This document shows, one piece after another, positions 17,006 to 27,620 of a DNA stretch of 64,000 nucleotides. Below the pieces are notes generated by a model. The model ran no database searches. It saw only the letters and a list, made by a program, of their open reading frames with translations, and was not told where the DNA came from. The stretch is from Sphingosinicella ginsenosidimutans (lineage in GTDB: Bacteria; Pseudomonadota; Alphaproteobacteria; Sphingomonadales; Sphingomonadaceae): positions 558,001-622,000 of the forward strand of contig NZ_VOQQ01000001.1 in the NCBI RefSeq assembly GCF_007995055.1. The letters run 5' to 3'. Position 1 is the first letter of the stretch; each line of letters begins with the position of its first letter. The position numbers and the translations under genes are program-made.

Positions 17006-17608
17006 CTAGGCGTCTTCGTCGCCGGTTTCCAGTTCGGCCTCTTCATCGCCCTCGCCGACGAGCCGATCGAAGGCCAGATCGACCGGATCGAGCAGCCCCG
17101 CGGCCTTGAGATCGTCGATGCCGGGCAGGTCGCGGCGGCTCGCCAGCCCGAAATGGGTGAGGAATTCCTGCGTCGTCGCATAGGTGAGCGGTCGCCCCGG
17201 CGCCTCGCGCCGACCGGCGGGGCGGACCCAGCCCGCCTCCATCAGCACGTCGATCGTCCCCTTGGAAATCTGCACGCCCCTTATCGCCTCGATCTCCGCG
17301 CGGCTCACCGGTTCGTGATAGGCGATGATCGCCAGGGTCTCGACCGCGGCGCGAGACAGCTTGCGGCTCTCCTCCCGCTCGCGCCGAAGGACCGAGGCGA
17401 GATCGGCTGCGGTCTGGAAATGCCAGCGCGCGCCGCGCTCGACCAGCTCGATGCCGCGCCCGGCATAATGATCGGAGAGCTCCGCCAGCGCCGCCCTCAC
17501 GTCGACGCCCTCGCCGACATAAGCGGCGATGTCGGTCAGGCCGAGCGGCTCCTTCGCGGCGAACAAGGCCGCCTCGACCGCGCGCACGCCATCGGCCATC
17601 TCCTTCAT
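17006..17608 (-). CDS. scpB: Segregation and condensation protein B
   Basis: ScpB of 200 residues has two winged-helix domains; typical segments are [20 protein letters not shown] and [19 protein letters not shown]. It partners ScpA and SMC in chromosome condensation. The start at ATG 17608 overlaps the scpA stop as ATGA. The C-terminus is acidic. Confidence 0.94.
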   Translation of the reverse strand: MKEMADGVRAVEAALFAAKEPLGLTDIAAYVGEGVDVRAALAELSDHYAGRGIELVERGARWHFQTAADLASVLRREREESRKLSRAAVETLAIIAYHEPVSRAEIEAIRGVQISKGTIDVLMEAGWVRPAGRREAPGRPLTYATTQEFLTHFGLASRRDLPGIDDLKAAGLLDPVDLAFDRLVGEGDEEAELETGDEDA

Positions 17609-18366
17609 GCGGCCCTCACGTAGAGCGGCGCGAAATTGGCCTCCTGCGCGATCGCGACCCGGCCGAGCCGCGCCAGTTCGAGCGTCGCGACGAAGCTCGA
17701 GGCGAGCGCCGACTTGCGATAGTCCGCATCCTGCGTCTCCGGCAGGAAGGCGCCGAGCTCGGTCCAGTCGAGCTTCGCGCCGATCAGCCGTTCGAGCCGC
17801 GTGATCGCCTCGTCGAGCGTCATCACCGGGCGCCGCGCGACGACGTGGATCGCCGGTTCGCCGCGGGCGCGGACGATGCCATAAGCCGAGATGAGGTCGT
17901 AGAGATCGGCCTGCCAGGCGGAGCGGCGCACCACCGTCAGCCCCTCCGGCGCGCCGCGCAGGAAAACGTCGCGGCCGATCCGGTCGCGCGCCACGAGCCG
18001 CGCCCCGGCCTCCCGCATCGCCTGCAGCCGCTGGAGCCTGAGCTGCAGCCGCGTCGCCAGCTCCTCCGGGCTCGGATCGACCGTCGGATCCTTGGGCAGG
18101 AGCAGGCAGGATTTGAGATAGGCGAGCCAGGCCGCCATCACGAGATAGTCGGCGGCGATCTCCAGCTTCAGCCGCTTCGCATCGGCGATGAACGCGAGAT
18201 ATTGCTCGACCAGCGCCAGGATCGAGATTTTCGCCAAATCGACCTTCTGCGCCCGCGCGAGCGTCAGCAGCAGGTCCAGCGGCCCCTCCCACCCGTCCAG
18301 GTCGAGCGTCAGGCGGTCCGACTCGGCGACCGGCGGGGCAACCTCGAATGGTTCTTCCTCGTCCAC
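17605..18366 (-). CDS. scpA: Segregation and condensation protein A
   Basis: The 253-residue kleisin subunit links the SMC heads. The N-terminal family signature WEGPLDLLLTLARAQKVDL is followed by ISILALVEQYL, and the winged-helix region lies at the C-terminus. It opens the scpAB-tatABC run; a 168-base gap (18367-18534) separates it from the divergent DUF3309 gene. Confidence 0.94.
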   Translation of the reverse strand: MDEEEPFEVAPPVAESDRLTLDLDGWEGPLDLLLTLARAQKVDLAKISILALVEQYLAFIADAKRLKLEIAADYLVMAAWLAYLKSCLLLPKDPTVDPSPEELATRLQLRLQRLQAMREAGARLVARDRIGRDVFLRGAPEGLTVVRRSAWQADLYDLISAYGIVRARGEPAIHVVARRPVMTLDEAITRLERLIGAKLDWTELGAFLPETQDADYRKSALASSFVATLELARLGRVAIAQEANFAPLYVRAA

Positions 18367-18534
18367 GCCCGAAGATTAGGGGCTCGCCCGGCCGATGTCG
18401 AAAGGATTGAACGACTTTTCCACAGCCGGAATCCGGGGGCGCACGCCATCCGTCCGCGAAATCTGCGTGCGCGCTGCAACCCGATCGCCCTGAAGTCGTT
18501 AGGCGGCCAGAACGGATAACAGGGAGAGATTGCC

Positions 18535-18690
18535 GTGCTCGGAACCATCCTCATCATCGTCCTGATCCTGCTCCTGATCGGCGCGCTGCCGTCCTGGGGC
18601 TACAGCCGGTCCTGGGGATACGGTCCGTCGGGCGGGATCGGCCTCATCGTCATCATCCTGATCATCCTGGTCCTGCTCGGCCGAATCTGA
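18535..18690 (+). CDS. DUF3309 small hydrophobic protein
   Basis: The 51-residue protein starts at GTG 18535, with AGGGAGAG about six bases upstream. It has two hydrophobic stretches (TILIIVLILLLIGALP and GLIVIILIILVLLG) joined by a short loop with the WGYGPSGG motif, the hallmark of DUF3309. The function is unknown; a small inner-membrane hairpin is likely. It is divergent from scpA. Confidence 0.88.
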   Translation: MLGTILIIVLILLLIGALPSWGYSRSWGYGPSGGIGLIVIILIILVLLGRI

Positions 18691-18737
18691 CGCCGAGGTC
18701 ATTTGACAAAGGGGGGCGGCTGCCCGAAGCCGGAGGC

Positions 18738-19115
18738 ATGATCCTCGCCGCTTCGCTCGTGGCCGCCCTCCTCGCTTCGGCCGAGGCCGATGCGACGCCG
18801 ATGCGCGAGATCGAGGTGCAGGCGGCGTTCCAGTCGAGCGCGTCCGGGCTCACCGAGCTGCTCAGCAACGCGGACTATCCGGCCGATGCCCGGCGCAATC
18901 GCGAACAGGGTCTGGTGCGCTTCCGCATCGTCATCGGGACCGACGGGCGCGTCAGCGACTGCACCGTGACGGGGAGCAGCGGCCACGCCACGCTGGACGC
19001 GGCGACCTGCGCGCTCGCCCGCGAACGGTTCCGTTTCGTCCCGGGCCGCGACGAGCTCAACCTGCCGACGTCCAGCCTGGGCGACTACGTGATGATCTGG
19101 CGGCTGCCCGGCTAG
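18738..19115 (+). CDS. Secreted protein with TonB C-terminal-like domain
   Basis: The 125-residue protein has an N-terminal signal peptide (AASLVAALLASAEA) and a TonB/TolA C-terminal-type domain (YPADARRNREQGLVRFRIVI, then DGRVSDCTVTGSSGH and the RFRFVPGRD segment). It lacks the membrane anchor and Pro-rich spacer of a full TonB, so it is probably a stand-alone periplasmic domain of unknown partner. Two cysteines (CTV and ATCALA) may form a disulphide. Its end overlaps nagZ by 4 bases. Confidence 0.75.
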   Translation: MILAASLVAALLASAEADATPMREIEVQAAFQSSASGLTELLSNADYPADARRNREQGLVRFRIVIGTDGRVSDCTVTGSSGHATLDAATCALARERFRFVPGRDELNLPTSSLGDYVMIWRLPG

Positions 19116-20113
19116 ACGAGCGCGAGCAGCGCGTCGCGCTTGGCCGCGAGCATGTCGAATTCGCCAGCCCCCTTCCCGGCCCGCGTCATGGCGCGCGCCA
19201 GCCGGTCGACGGCGGCCGGGCTCATCTCGCCGAGCGCCTCGGCGACGGCTTCATTGTCGGCAAGGTCGCCCGAACAGGCGAGCACGACATCGCATCCGGC
19301 CGCGATCGCATCGCGCGCGCGCCGGCCAGGCGGCCCCGCCAGGGCCGCCATCGCGATGTCGTCGCTCATCAGCAGCCCCTCGAAGCCGATCCGGCCGCGG
19401 ATCACCTCTTCGATGATCGTCGGCGAAAGCGTCGCCGGCCGATCGGCGTCCCAGGCCGGGTAGAGGACATGCGCCGTCATCGCCATTGGCGCCCCCCGGC
19501 AGGCGCGGAACGGCGCGAGGTCCGCCCCCAGCGCCTCGGCGCCCGCGGCGACGACCGGCAATTCCTTGTGGCTGTCCGCCGGCGCGCGGCCGTGGCCGGG
19601 GACATGCTTGATGACGCCGATGCAGCCGCCGGCCTCCAGCCCATCCAGCATGGCGCGCCCGAGCGCGGCCACCTGCATGGCTTCGCGCCCGAGCGCCCGA
19701 TCGCCGATCACCGCGTCCGCGCCCGGCGCCGGCATGTCGAGCACCGGCAGGCAATCGACGTTGATCCCGACCTCGGCGAGCATGATGGCTATCGCATGCG
19801 CGTTGGCCCGCGCTGCCTCGATCGCGCTCATCGGCGCCCTTTCGTAGAGCGCCGCGAAGCGCGCGGCGGCCGGGAAGGCCGGCCAGTGCGGCGGCCCGAG
19901 CCGTGCGATCCGGCCGCCTTCCTGATCGATCAGGATCGGCAGATCGTCCCGCCCGGCGAGATCGCGCAGGCTGTCGGTCAGCGCGCGAAGCTGCGCCTTG
20001 TCGGCGACATTGCGCGCGAACAGGATGAAGCCGGCAGGATCGGCGGCGCGGAAGAAGGCGCGCTCGTCGGCAGTGAGGGACGGGCCAGAAAGCCCGAGGA
20101 TCGCGGGAAGCAT
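19112..20113 (-). CDS. nagZ: Beta-N-acetylhexosaminidase NagZ (GH3)
   Basis: The 333-residue cytosolic enzyme releases GlcNAc from 1,6-anhydro-muropeptides in cell-wall recycling. The GH3 signature with the flexible His loop is present, KHVPGHGRAPADSHKELP, and the nucleophile Asp is in LLMSDDIAM. The start at ATG 20113 (MLPAILGLSG) fits the family; the frame stays open further upstream without family sequence. It lies 47 bases downstream of the SPOR-domain gene. Confidence 0.92.
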   Translation of the reverse strand: MLPAILGLSGPSLTADERAFFRAADPAGFILFARNVADKAQLRALTDSLRDLAGRDDLPILIDQEGGRIARLGPPHWPAFPAAARFAALYERAPMSAIEAARANAHAIAIMLAEVGINVDCLPVLDMPAPGADAVIGDRALGREAMQVAALGRAMLDGLEAGGCIGVIKHVPGHGRAPADSHKELPVVAAGAEALGADLAPFRACRGAPMAMTAHVLYPAWDADRPATLSPTIIEEVIRGRIGFEGLLMSDDIAMAALAGPPGRRARDAIAAGCDVVLACSGDLADNEAVAEALGEMSPAAVDRLARAMTRAGKGAGEFDMLAAKRDALLALV

Positions 20114-20160
20114 CCGGGCGCCATAGCAATCCCCTCCCGATCGCGGGAGAGGCGTGCGCG

Positions 20161-20913
20161 TCAGCCGACGACCGAGCAGGCCTCGCCGGCGATCTGGAGG
20201 CGGCGGCACACGTCCGCGGCGCCCGGCCCGCTGGCGCGCAGCCGATAGAGCGTGCGTCCGCCGGACTGGACGGGGATCACGCTGTGGCTGAGTGGCGCGA
20301 GATAGCGGAAGCGGCCGGAAAGGCCGGTCCAGGCGCGGTTGGCGCTCGCCTGGCTCGAAAAGGCGCCGAGCTGGATCGAGCCGCCGCCGGCTGTCGGCGC
20401 CTGGGCCTGCGCGGGAGCGGGGGCCGGCGCGGGAGCCGGGGCAGGTACCGGGCGCTGCGGTTGCGCGGCGGTCGCGGCGCCGTTCGCGGCAGCCGCGTCG
20501 CTTGCGGTCCGCGTCACTGGCGCTTCCGGCACCGCGCCCGGATTGAGCTGTGCCTGCGGCTGTGCGCCCTCGCTCGCCGCATAAGCGGTGTCGCCGGTCC
20601 CCTGGACGTTCATCCCGCCGGGATTGTCCGGCCGGACCTTGTAATCGCCTTCGGGTGCGGCGATCACCTCGCCATTGCCGTCCTCGCGATTGCGATTGCC
20701 GAGCCAGAACAGCCCGCCGACGATCAGCGCGATGGCGACGAGCCCGATCACCACCGAGGCGATCAGCTTCAGGGCCGAAGGCCCCTCCCGCTCATCCTCT
20801 TCCTCGACCGCTTCCAGCCAGGGCAGGCGATCCTCGTCCGGCCCCTCGACCTCGAACGTGTCGTCGGCATCGATATCGAACCCCGCGTCCGACCCCCGCT
20901 CGTCGCCCACCAT
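20161..20913 (-). CDS. SPOR-domain membrane protein
   Basis: The 250-residue protein has an acidic cytoplasmic N-terminus of about 45 residues and a membrane helix near 50-72 (LIASVVIGLVAIALIVGG). A Pro/Ala-rich linker with an Ala-Pro repeat follows, and the C-terminal SPOR domain (SIQLGAFSSQASANRAW, then GGRTLYRLRASG). SPOR domains bind septal peptidoglycan stripped of stem peptides. The start at ATG 20913 overlaps the argS stop as TGATG. Confidence 0.85.
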   Translation of the reverse strand: MVGDERGSDAGFDIDADDTFEVEGPDEDRLPWLEAVEEEDEREGPSALKLIASVVIGLVAIALIVGGLFWLGNRNREDGNGEVIAAPEGDYKVRPDNPGGMNVQGTGDTAYAASEGAQPQAQLNPGAVPEAPVTRTASDAAAANGAATAAQPQRPVPAPAPAPAPAPAQAQAPTAGGGSIQLGAFSSQASANRAWTGLSGRFRYLAPLSHSVIPVQSGGRTLYRLRASGPGAADVCRRLQIAGEACSVVG

Positions 20914-22643
20914 CACTGCATCTCCTCGGCCGCCTCCACCCCCATGATGGCGAGGCCATTTCGAACAACCTGCCCGATCGCTTCGGCCAATTCCAGCCGC
21001 GATCGTGTCAGATCGGGACGCTGTCCCACCAGGAAACGCTTTTCGGGATCGTCATTGCCCTTGTTCCACTGGGCGTGGAAGGCCGCCGCGAGATCGCCGA
21101 GATAGAAGGCGATGCGGTGCGGCTCATGCGCCGCCGCCGCGCCCTCGACGACGCGCGGAAACTGCGCGGCGAGCTTGACCAGATCGAGCTCGTCCGCATC
21201 GAGCAGCGACAGATCCGCCGCGGCCGGCAGCGCCAGCCCCTCCTCCTTGGCGCGCCGCTGAAGCGAGCGGATCCGGGCATGGGCATATTGGACGTAGAAG
21301 ACCGGATTGTCCTTCGAGGCTTCGACCACCTTGGCGAAATCGAAGTCCATCTGCGCGTCGGCCTTGCGGGTCAGCATGGTGAAGCGCACCACGTCCTTGC
21401 CGACCTCGCGCACCACATCCGCCAGCGTCACGAAATTGCCCGCGCGCTTCGACATCTTCACCGGCTCGCCGGCGCGCAGCAGCCGCACCATCTGGACGAG
21501 CTTCACGTCGAACGGCGTGCGCCCCTCCGTCAGCGCCGCGACCGCCGCCTTGATCCGCTTCACCGTCCCGGCATGGTCGGCGCCCCAGATGTCGATCAGC
21601 TGGTCCGCCTCCCGCGCTTTCTGGAAATGATAGGCGAGGTCGGCGCCGAAATAGGTCCAGCTGCCGTCGGATTTCCTGATCGGCCGGTCCTGGTCGTCGC
21701 CGAACCGGGTGGCGCGGAACAGCGGCAGCTCGACCGGCTCCCAATCCTCGGGCGTCTCGCCCTTCGGCGCCTCCAGCACCCCGTCATAGACGAGGTCGCG
21801 CGCGCGCAGCCACGCCTCGGCCTCGGCCGGCTTGCCTTCCGCCTGGAGCTCGGCCTCCGATGCGAAAATCTCGTGGCGGATGCCGAGCAAGGCGAGGTCC
21901 GCCTTGATCATCGCCAGCATGTCCGCGACCGCTTCGCGGCGGAACAAGGCCAGCCACTCGCTTTCCGGCTTGCCGACGAAGGCATCGCCATGTTCGCGCG
22001 CCAGCCGCTCGCCGACCGGCTTCAGATAGTCGCCGGGATAGAGCCCTTCGGGAATCTCGCCGATATCCTCGCCGAGCGCCTCGCGATAGCGCAGGTGCGC
22101 GGAGCGGGCGAGCACGTCGACCTGGCCGCCGGCATCGTTGACATAATATTCGCGCCGCACCTTGTAGCCGGCATATTCGAGCAGGCTCGCCAGAGCATCG
22201 CCGACCACCGCGCCGCGGCAATGGCCCATGTGCATCGGCCCGGTCGGATTGGCCGAGACATATTCGACATTGACCATCTGCCCGCCGCCGAGGTTGGAGC
22301 GACCATAATCGCCCCCGGCCGCCAGGATCGCGCTGAGCTCTTCTTCCCAGACGCCGCGCGCGAGCCTCAAATTGATGAAGCCGGGCCCGGCGATCTCGAC
22401 GCTGGCCACCTCGCCCACCGCGCCGAGCTTCGCCGCGATCGCCTCGGCCAGCGCGCGCGGGTTCATGCCGGCGCGTTTCGCCAGCACCATCGCAGCATTG
22501 GTCGCGAGATCGCCATGCGAGGGATCGCGCGGCGGCTCGACCGCGACGGCGCCGCGCTCGATCCCGCGCGCCAGCACGCCTTCGGCTTCAAGGGCATTCA
22601 GCGCATCATCCACATGCGCGGCGAAACGGGCGTAGAGCGTCAC
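20913..22643 (-). CDS. argS: Arginyl-tRNA synthetase
   Basis: ArgS of 576 residues. The class I HIGH-type motif appears as [15 protein letters not shown] and the KMSKS-type motif as [12 protein letters not shown]. The N-terminal Add-1 domain and the C-terminal anticodon-binding domain are both complete. The start is GTG 22643, giving the usual [12 protein letters not shown]-terminus, with GGAAA five bases upstream. It is followed directly by the SPOR and nagZ genes. Confidence 0.95.
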   Translation of the reverse strand: MTLYARFAAHVDDALNALEAEGVLARGIERGAVAVEPPRDPSHGDLATNAAMVLAKRAGMNPRALAEAIAAKLGAVGEVASVEIAGPGFINLRLARGVWEEELSAILAAGGDYGRSNLGGGQMVNVEYVSANPTGPMHMGHCRGAVVGDALASLLEYAGYKVRREYYVNDAGGQVDVLARSAHLRYREALGEDIGEIPEGLYPGDYLKPVGERLAREHGDAFVGKPESEWLALFRREAVADMLAMIKADLALLGIRHEIFASEAELQAEGKPAEAEAWLRARDLVYDGVLEAPKGETPEDWEPVELPLFRATRFGDDQDRPIRKSDGSWTYFGADLAYHFQKAREADQLIDIWGADHAGTVKRIKAAVAALTEGRTPFDVKLVQMVRLLRAGEPVKMSKRAGNFVTLADVVREVGKDVVRFTMLTRKADAQMDFDFAKVVEASKDNPVFYVQYAHARIRSLQRRAKEEGLALPAAADLSLLDADELDLVKLAAQFPRVVEGAAAAHEPHRIAFYLGDLAAAFHAQWNKGNDDPEKRFLVGQRPDLTRSRLELAEAIGQVVRNGLAIMGVEAAEEMQ

Positions 22644-22719
22644 GACGATTTCCAAAACAAGAGAGTGAGGCGCGGCTCTAGACGATGAATGCGGCGATTT
22701 GAAGCAGCCGCCGCGCGGC

Positions 22720-23892
22720 TCAGAAGCCTTCGGGCAGATCGGCCGGCCCGACCAGCGCCTCATAACGCCGGATCGCATAGCGATCGGTCATGCCCGCGAT
22801 GAAATCGCCGATCGCGCGAAGGACGGTGACCGGATCGTCGCCCTCGGGTCGCCACTCCTCGGGAAGCCGGCGCGGATCGTCCCGATAGGCGGCGAAGAGG
22901 CCGGCGAGCATGTCCTGCGCCGCCGCGCGCACCGCCATCACCGGCTCCGCCTCGTACATGCGGCGATAGAGAAAGGCCTTGAGCTGCCGCTCCTCGGCCT
23001 GGAGCGGCGCGGAAAAGCCGACGAGCTGCCGCCCGGCGCGGCGCACGTCCTCGATCACGCCAAGGCCGGCGGTGCGACGGCGTGTCTCCTCGATCACGTC
23101 GTTCACCATCACGCCGATCATCTCGCGCACGAGCTCCGGCACAAGCTGGCGGGGCGCGACATCGGGATAGGCCGCGCGCACCCGCGCCCAGCTCCGCGCG
23201 ACGAGCGGCACCTCCATCAGTTCGTCGAGCGTGAACAGGCCGGAGCGCAGGCCGTCGTCGACGTCGTGATTGTCATAGGCGATGTCGTCGGAAATCGCCG
23301 CGACCTGCGCCTCCAGGCTCGGCCACGCGTCAAGGTCCATGCCGAAATCCGCCTCCGCCTCGGCCAGCGCCCAGGGAAGCGGGCCGGTGACCGGACCATT
23401 ATGCTTGGCCAGCCCCTCCAGCATCTCCCAGCTGAGATTGAGCCCGCGAAAGCGCGGATAGGGGCTTTCGAGCCGCGTCAGCGTCCGCAGCGTATGGGCG
23501 TTGTGGTCGAAGCCCCCGGCCTGCGCCATCGCCGCGCTCAGCACGTCCTCGCCGGCATGGCCGAAGGGCGAATGGCCGATATCGTGGGCGAGGCAGAGCG
23601 CCTCGGTCAGGTCCTCGTTGAGCCCGAGCACGCGCGCGATGGTGCGGCCGATCTGCGCGACCTCCAGGCTGTGGGTCAGCCGCACCCGGAAATGATCGCC
23701 GTCCGGAACGACGAAGACCTGGGTCTTGTGCCTCAGGCGCCGGAACGGGACCGAATGGATGATCCGGTCGCGGTCGCGCTGGAAGGCGTCGCGCGGGCCC
23801 CTAGTGCCGCGTTCGCCCTCGGGATGACGACGTCCGCGCGTTCGCTGAGGATCGGCCGCCAGAGCGGCGAGCGGTCGTCCGGTCGTCGTCAT
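22720..23892 (-). CDS. dgt: Deoxyguanosinetriphosphate triphosphohydrolase-like protein
   Basis: This HD-domain dNTPase of 390 residues hydrolyses dNTPs to deoxynucleoside and triphosphate. The metal ligands are visible in [12 protein letters not shown], then [16 protein letters not shown] and [12 protein letters not shown]. Two adjacent ATGs (23895 and 23892) are possible starts; GGAG stands right before them. The first 92 bases overlap the 3' end of the TPR/SPOR gene in another frame, which is unusually long for this window. argS follows after 76 bases. Confidence 0.92.
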   Translation of the reverse strand: MTTTGRPLAALAADPQRTRGRRHPEGERGTRGPRDAFQRDRDRIIHSVPFRRLRHKTQVFVVPDGDHFRVRLTHSLEVAQIGRTIARVLGLNEDLTEALCLAHDIGHSPFGHAGEDVLSAAMAQAGGFDHNAHTLRTLTRLESPYPRFRGLNLSWEMLEGLAKHNGPVTGPLPWALAEAEADFGMDLDAWPSLEAQVAAISDDIAYDNHDVDDGLRSGLFTLDELMEVPLVARSWARVRAAYPDVAPRQLVPELVREMIGVMVNDVIEETRRRTAGLGVIEDVRRAGRQLVGFSAPLQAEERQLKAFLYRRMYEAEPVMAVRAAAQDMLAGLFAAYRDDPRRLPEEWRPEGDDPVTVLRAIGDFIAGMTDRYAIRRYEALVGPADLPEGF

Positions 23893-25810
23893 CATCTCCA
23901 GCGCGTGTAGAGCGGCGGCTGCGCGCGGTCGATCCCCGATCGGCGGTCGATCGGCTCGACCGGGCGGCGGGGCGCTCCTCGGTCGCGCGACTGCCGCCCG
24001 CACGCGTCGTGCGCGACGAGGACGCCGCGCCGCGCCGTGTGGTCGAGGTCGAGGTCGAACGCGCCTCCTCGCCGCTCGCGCGGCCCCGCGTCCCGCGCGT
24101 GGCGGGAGAGCTCGTGGACGTGCCGGTGGCGCGGCCGGTCCGCGCCGCCGGCCGGTCGTCCCGGGCCCGCGCATCGGCGGCGCCGCGCGTCGAACGGGCC
24201 GATCCGCCGCCGATCGGCTCGACGGCCTGCCCGGCCGGGCTGGTCCAGGCGAAAGCGGAGATTCGGCCGTCGAGCCGCCGAACGAAGGCCTGCGCCTCCG
24301 CGGCGCTGTCGAACGGGCCGACGAGGAGGCGGCTGCTCGAGCGCATCGGCGCGGCATAGGCGTCCTGGCCCGCGAGCTGCGGCACGCGGCCGCGCAGGCG
24401 GGTGAACTCGGCGGCGAGACCGGCGCGGTCGGCGGTCGCGATCTGGACCCAGTGGCGGCTCGGATTGGCCGGGGCCGCGGGCCGGCGCGGCGCGGCGCGC
24501 TCGGCGGTCCGGCTCTGCGTCGGCGGCGCGCTTCGCGCCGGCGCCGGCGGTGGCGAGGACGCACGGGCCGCCCCGACCGGCGGCGCCGGATTCAACTCGA
24601 CTTCGGGCGGCAGCGCATCGACCGCGGCGGCGACCTCGGCGAAATCGCCCGGCGCCGGGCGAGCCGCCGGCGTCGCGCCTGGCGTCAGCGAGAAACCGGG
24701 CGACGCCGCCGACGGGGCCGGCTCGAAGCGGCGCAAAGGTCGCTCGGCGGTCGCGGCGCCCGGACCTGTCGCGCTGGGGGCCGGCGCGGCCGGTCCGGCG
24801 GCGGCGGCACGGCCGCGCAGCACATCGGTCAGCGTCCGCCCGGCCGGCTGTTCATACAGGGTGTAGGGGGTCGCCGGCTGGGCGGCCGGGCCGCGCCGCG
24901 CGGTGCCGGGCGAAGCCGAAGCGACCTGCGTCGGCGGGCCGGCCGGCGGCCGCGCCGGCGCCGCGCTTGCCATCGCCGATCCGTTGCTCGGGAATTCGCC
25001 GAAATGGACCGCCATCGCCTTCTGCGACGGCGTCAACCCGGCCAGCCGCGCGAGGAATGGCGCCATCTGGCCCGCCGTTCCGGGCGGCATCACGCGCCGC
25101 GCGGTATCCTCGGCGCCGGCGGCATCGCCGGTCAGCGCGAGAACGAACGCCTGGGTGCGCCACGCGGCGCGGTCGTTCTGGCGAAGCTGGGCGTCGATCG
25201 CCTGGAGCGCCGCAGCGCGCTGCCCGCTGATCGCCAGCGAGAGCGCGAGCCGCCGGCGCACCTCGGGCGAATCATGCGCGGCGAGCGCCGTCCGATAATC
25301 CTGCTGCGCGCGCGCCGGATCGCCGATCATGTCATAAGCAAGCCCGCGATCGGCCGCGATCTCCCCCTGGTCCGCGCCGAGCGACACGGCCTGGCCGAAG
25401 AAATCGAGCGCCTCGCGCGGCTGTTCGGCGAGCACCATCACCGATCCCATGCCGGCCTTGACCCGCCCATCGCGCGGGGCGACCTCGCCGGCGCGCGTGT
25501 AGAAGCCGAGCGCCGCCTGCGGATCGCCCATCCGCAACGCTTCGCGCCCGGCGCCGAGCAACGCATCGAGATCGCGCGGATCGCGGGCGATCTGGGTCAT
25601 GTAGCGGCGCAGGTCCGCGCCGGCATTTTCGGTCAGCGGCTGGACGACCGCGCCGGGCGGATAGAGCGCGCGGCCGCGCGGCGCGGGATCGTCGCCGTCA
25701 CTATCCTGGGCGTTGGCCGGAGCGGCCGCCGCGATCGTCATGCACGCCAGAACTGCGAACGCGCCCCCGCGCCACGCAAGGCGTGCCCCCCGCCTCCACG
25801 ATGAAGTCAT
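23801..25810 (-). CDS. TPR and SPOR domain secreted protein with long low-complexity tail
   Basis: The 669-residue protein has an N-terminal signal peptide (MTIAAAAPANAQDSD), TPR-like repeats near 50-260 (DPRDLDALLGAGREALRMGD and similar), an Ala/Pro/Arg-rich linker and a SPOR domain near 440-530 (HWVQIATADRAGLAAEFTRL, then RLLVGPFDSAAEAQAF). The last 140 residues are almost only Arg, Ser, Thr, Ala and Gly with a short Asp run. That tail overlaps the dgt start. Homologues with a TPR-SPOR layout are septum-linked in alphaproteobacteria; the exact role is unknown. Confidence 0.75.
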   Translation of the reverse strand: MTSSWRRGARLAWRGGAFAVLACMTIAAAAPANAQDSDGDDPAPRGRALYPPGAVVQPLTENAGADLRRYMTQIARDPRDLDALLGAGREALRMGDPQAALGFYTRAGEVAPRDGRVKAGMGSVMVLAEQPREALDFFGQAVSLGADQGEIAADRGLAYDMIGDPARAQQDYRTALAAHDSPEVRRRLALSLAISGQRAAALQAIDAQLRQNDRAAWRTQAFVLALTGDAAGAEDTARRVMPPGTAGQMAPFLARLAGLTPSQKAMAVHFGEFPSNGSAMASAAPARPPAGPPTQVASASPGTARRGPAAQPATPYTLYEQPAGRTLTDVLRGRAAAAGPAAPAPSATGPGAATAERPLRRFEPAPSAASPGFSLTPGATPAARPAPGDFAEVAAAVDALPPEVELNPAPPVGAARASSPPPAPARSAPPTQSRTAERAAPRRPAAPANPSRHWVQIATADRAGLAAEFTRLRGRVPQLAGQDAYAAPMRSSSRLLVGPFDSAAEAQAFVRRLDGRISAFAWTSPAGQAVEPIGGGSARSTRGAADARARDDRPAARTGRATGTSTSSPATRGTRGRASGEEARSTSTSTTRRGAASSSRTTRAGGSRATEERPAARSSRSTADRGSTARSRRSTRAGDDDDDRTTARRSGGRSSANARTSSSRGRTRH

Positions 25811-25908
25811 GCGGTCGATAGACAGGGGCGAAGCTGTCGCGGCAATGACTGCATCGGCTCGCTGCGGTCAGGCGGTGCGCGGAGGCGATGAAGCGCGAAC
25901 GGGCTCAA

Positions 25909-25950
25909 GCCCCTCCCTTCGGAGGAGGGGCCGGGGCGGCAAAGGCCCCG
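25909..25950. repeat. GC-rich palindromes downstream of ftsZ
   Basis: A perfect 8-bp inverted repeat (25909-25916 with 25924-25931) is followed by a second hairpin of GGGGC and GCCCC arms and a run of nine C. No T tract follows on either strand. It belongs by sequence to the CCCTCCC/GGGAGGG palindrome family in this window. The 174-base gap 25811-25984 holds nothing else I can support. Confidence 0.6.
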
Positions 25951-25984
25951 ACGCCCCCCCCCCGAAGGAAAGCTTCAACGCCGC

Positions 25985-27499
25985 TTACTGGTTGTTCTGA
26001 CGGTTGAGGAAGCGCGGAATGTCGAGCGGGTCGCGGCCGGAGCGCATGCGCGGCCCGTCCTCGTCCTCGACCTGCGCCTTGGCGGCGCCGCGCGCGATGT
26101 TGGACATGCGCTCGAACAAGGTGCCGCCGCTCTCGCGCGCCGGCTTCGGTTCGGGGGCCGCCGCCGGCTCCCCGGCGGTGAGCCAGCTGCGCCGGCCGAC
26201 ATCGTCGGGCAGGTCCTCGGCCGCGATCGGATGCTCCATCGGCGTGGCCTCGTCGCCGAGCAGAAGCTCGTCGCCCTCATCCTCGCCGGCCGGCTGGTCG
26301 AGCGTCAGTTCGGACGACGCGACCTGCTCGTCGATGAAGCTCACCGTTTCGTCCGCTTCTTCGGCGACTTCGGGCGGGGTCAGCTTGATCGCCGGCTCGG
26401 GGACCGGCTCGGCCGCCTGTTCCGGGGCCGGGGCGGGGGCCGCGGGGGCGGCCGCGTCGGTCCTGGCCGCATCGCCGCGCGCGCCGGGGAAGGTGAAGAC
26501 CTTCGCCTGCAGCGGCGTCGCCTGGGTCGCCTCCTCGACGTCGATGCCGGTCGCCACGACCGACACGCGGATCTTGCCCTCGAGCTCGTTGTTGAACGCC
26601 GATCCCCAGATGATGTTGGCGTCGGGATCGACCAGCTCCTTGATATGGTTGGCGGCCTCGTCGACCTCCATCAGGCGCATGTCCTCGCCGCCGGTGATCG
26701 AGATGATGACGCCCTTCGCGCCGCGCATCGACACGCCGTCGAGAAGAGGGTTGGCGATCGCCTTCTCCGCCGCCTCGATCGCGCGGTTGTCGCCCGAGCT
26801 TTCGCCGGTGCCCATCATCGCCTTGCCCATCTCGCTCATCACCGAGCGGACGTCGGCGAAATCGAGATTGATGAGGCCGGGCATGACCATCAGGTCGGTG
26901 ATGCCGCGCACGCCCTGTTGCAGCACCTCGTCGGCCATCTGGAACGCTTCCCTGAAGGTCGTGTTCGGGTTGGCGATGCGGAACAGGTTCTGGTTGGGGA
27001 TGACGATCAGCGTATCGACATGCTGCTGAAGCTCGGCGATGCCCGCGTCGGCGGAGCGGCCGCGCCGCGCGCCTTCGAAGCTGAACGGCTTGGTGACGAC
27101 GCCGACGGTCAGGATGCCGCGGTCGCGCGCGGCCTTGGCGATGACGGGGGCCGCGCCGGTGCCGGTGCCGCCGCCCATGCCGGCCGCGATGAAGCACATG
27201 TGCGCGCCGTCAAGGCTCTGCTCGATCTCGGCGAGCGCCTCTTCGGCCGCCGCCTTGCCGATCTCCGGCCGCGATCCGGCGCCGAGCCCCTGGGTGATCT
27301 TCAGGCCGAGCTGGATCTTGCGGTCCGCCTGGCTGTGGTTGAGCGCCTGGGCGTCGGTATTGGCGACGATGAAGTCGACCCCCTGCACGTCCGACTGAAT
27401 CATGTTGGCGACGGCGTTGCCGCCGGCGCCGCCGACTCCGATCACGCTGATCCGGGGCCGAAGCTCGTCCACTTCCGGGCGGATGAAATCGATGCTCAT
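25985..27499 (-). CDS. ftsZ: Cell division protein FtsZ
   Basis: FtsZ of 504 residues, the tubulin-like GTPase that forms the division ring. The GTP-binding motif is in [16 protein letters not shown], and the T7 loop region follows in [21 protein letters not shown] long acidic, Ala/Pro-rich linker (about 320-485) leads to the conserved C-terminal peptide [12 protein letters not shown] that binds FtsA. A GGGAGACG ribosome binding site precedes ATG 27499. The 121 bases upstream include one GATTC (27565), a GANTC site of the CcrM type, but no clear promoter. Confidence 0.97.
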   Translation of the reverse strand: MSIDFIRPEVDELRPRISVIGVGGAGGNAVANMIQSDVQGVDFIVANTDAQALNHSQADRKIQLGLKITQGLGAGSRPEIGKAAAEEALAEIEQSLDGAHMCFIAAGMGGGTGTGAAPVIAKAARDRGILTVGVVTKPFSFEGARRGRSADAGIAELQQHVDTLIVIPNQNLFRIANPNTTFREAFQMADEVLQQGVRGITDLMVMPGLINLDFADVRSVMSEMGKAMMGTGESSGDNRAIEAAEKAIANPLLDGVSMRGAKGVIISITGGEDMRLMEVDEAANHIKELVDPDANIIWGSAFNNELEGKIRVSVVATGIDVEEATQATPLQAKVFTFPGARGDAARTDAAAPAAPAPAPEQAAEPVPEPAIKLTPPEVAEEADETVSFIDEQVASSELTLDQPAGEDEGDELLLGDEATPMEHPIAAEDLPDDVGRRSWLTAGEPAAAPEPKPARESGGTLFERMSNIARGAAKAQVEDEDGPRMRSGRDPLDIPRFLNRQNNQ

Positions 27500-27620
27500 A
27501 CCAACGTCTCCCCTATCCCTTGCGCCTCGCGCGCCGGATATCCACTAAATGTCTTGCACGATGCGATTCGCCGGTGCGAGCGAAAAGTTAATCGGACGGT
27601 CACGTTTTCCCCAACTTTCA

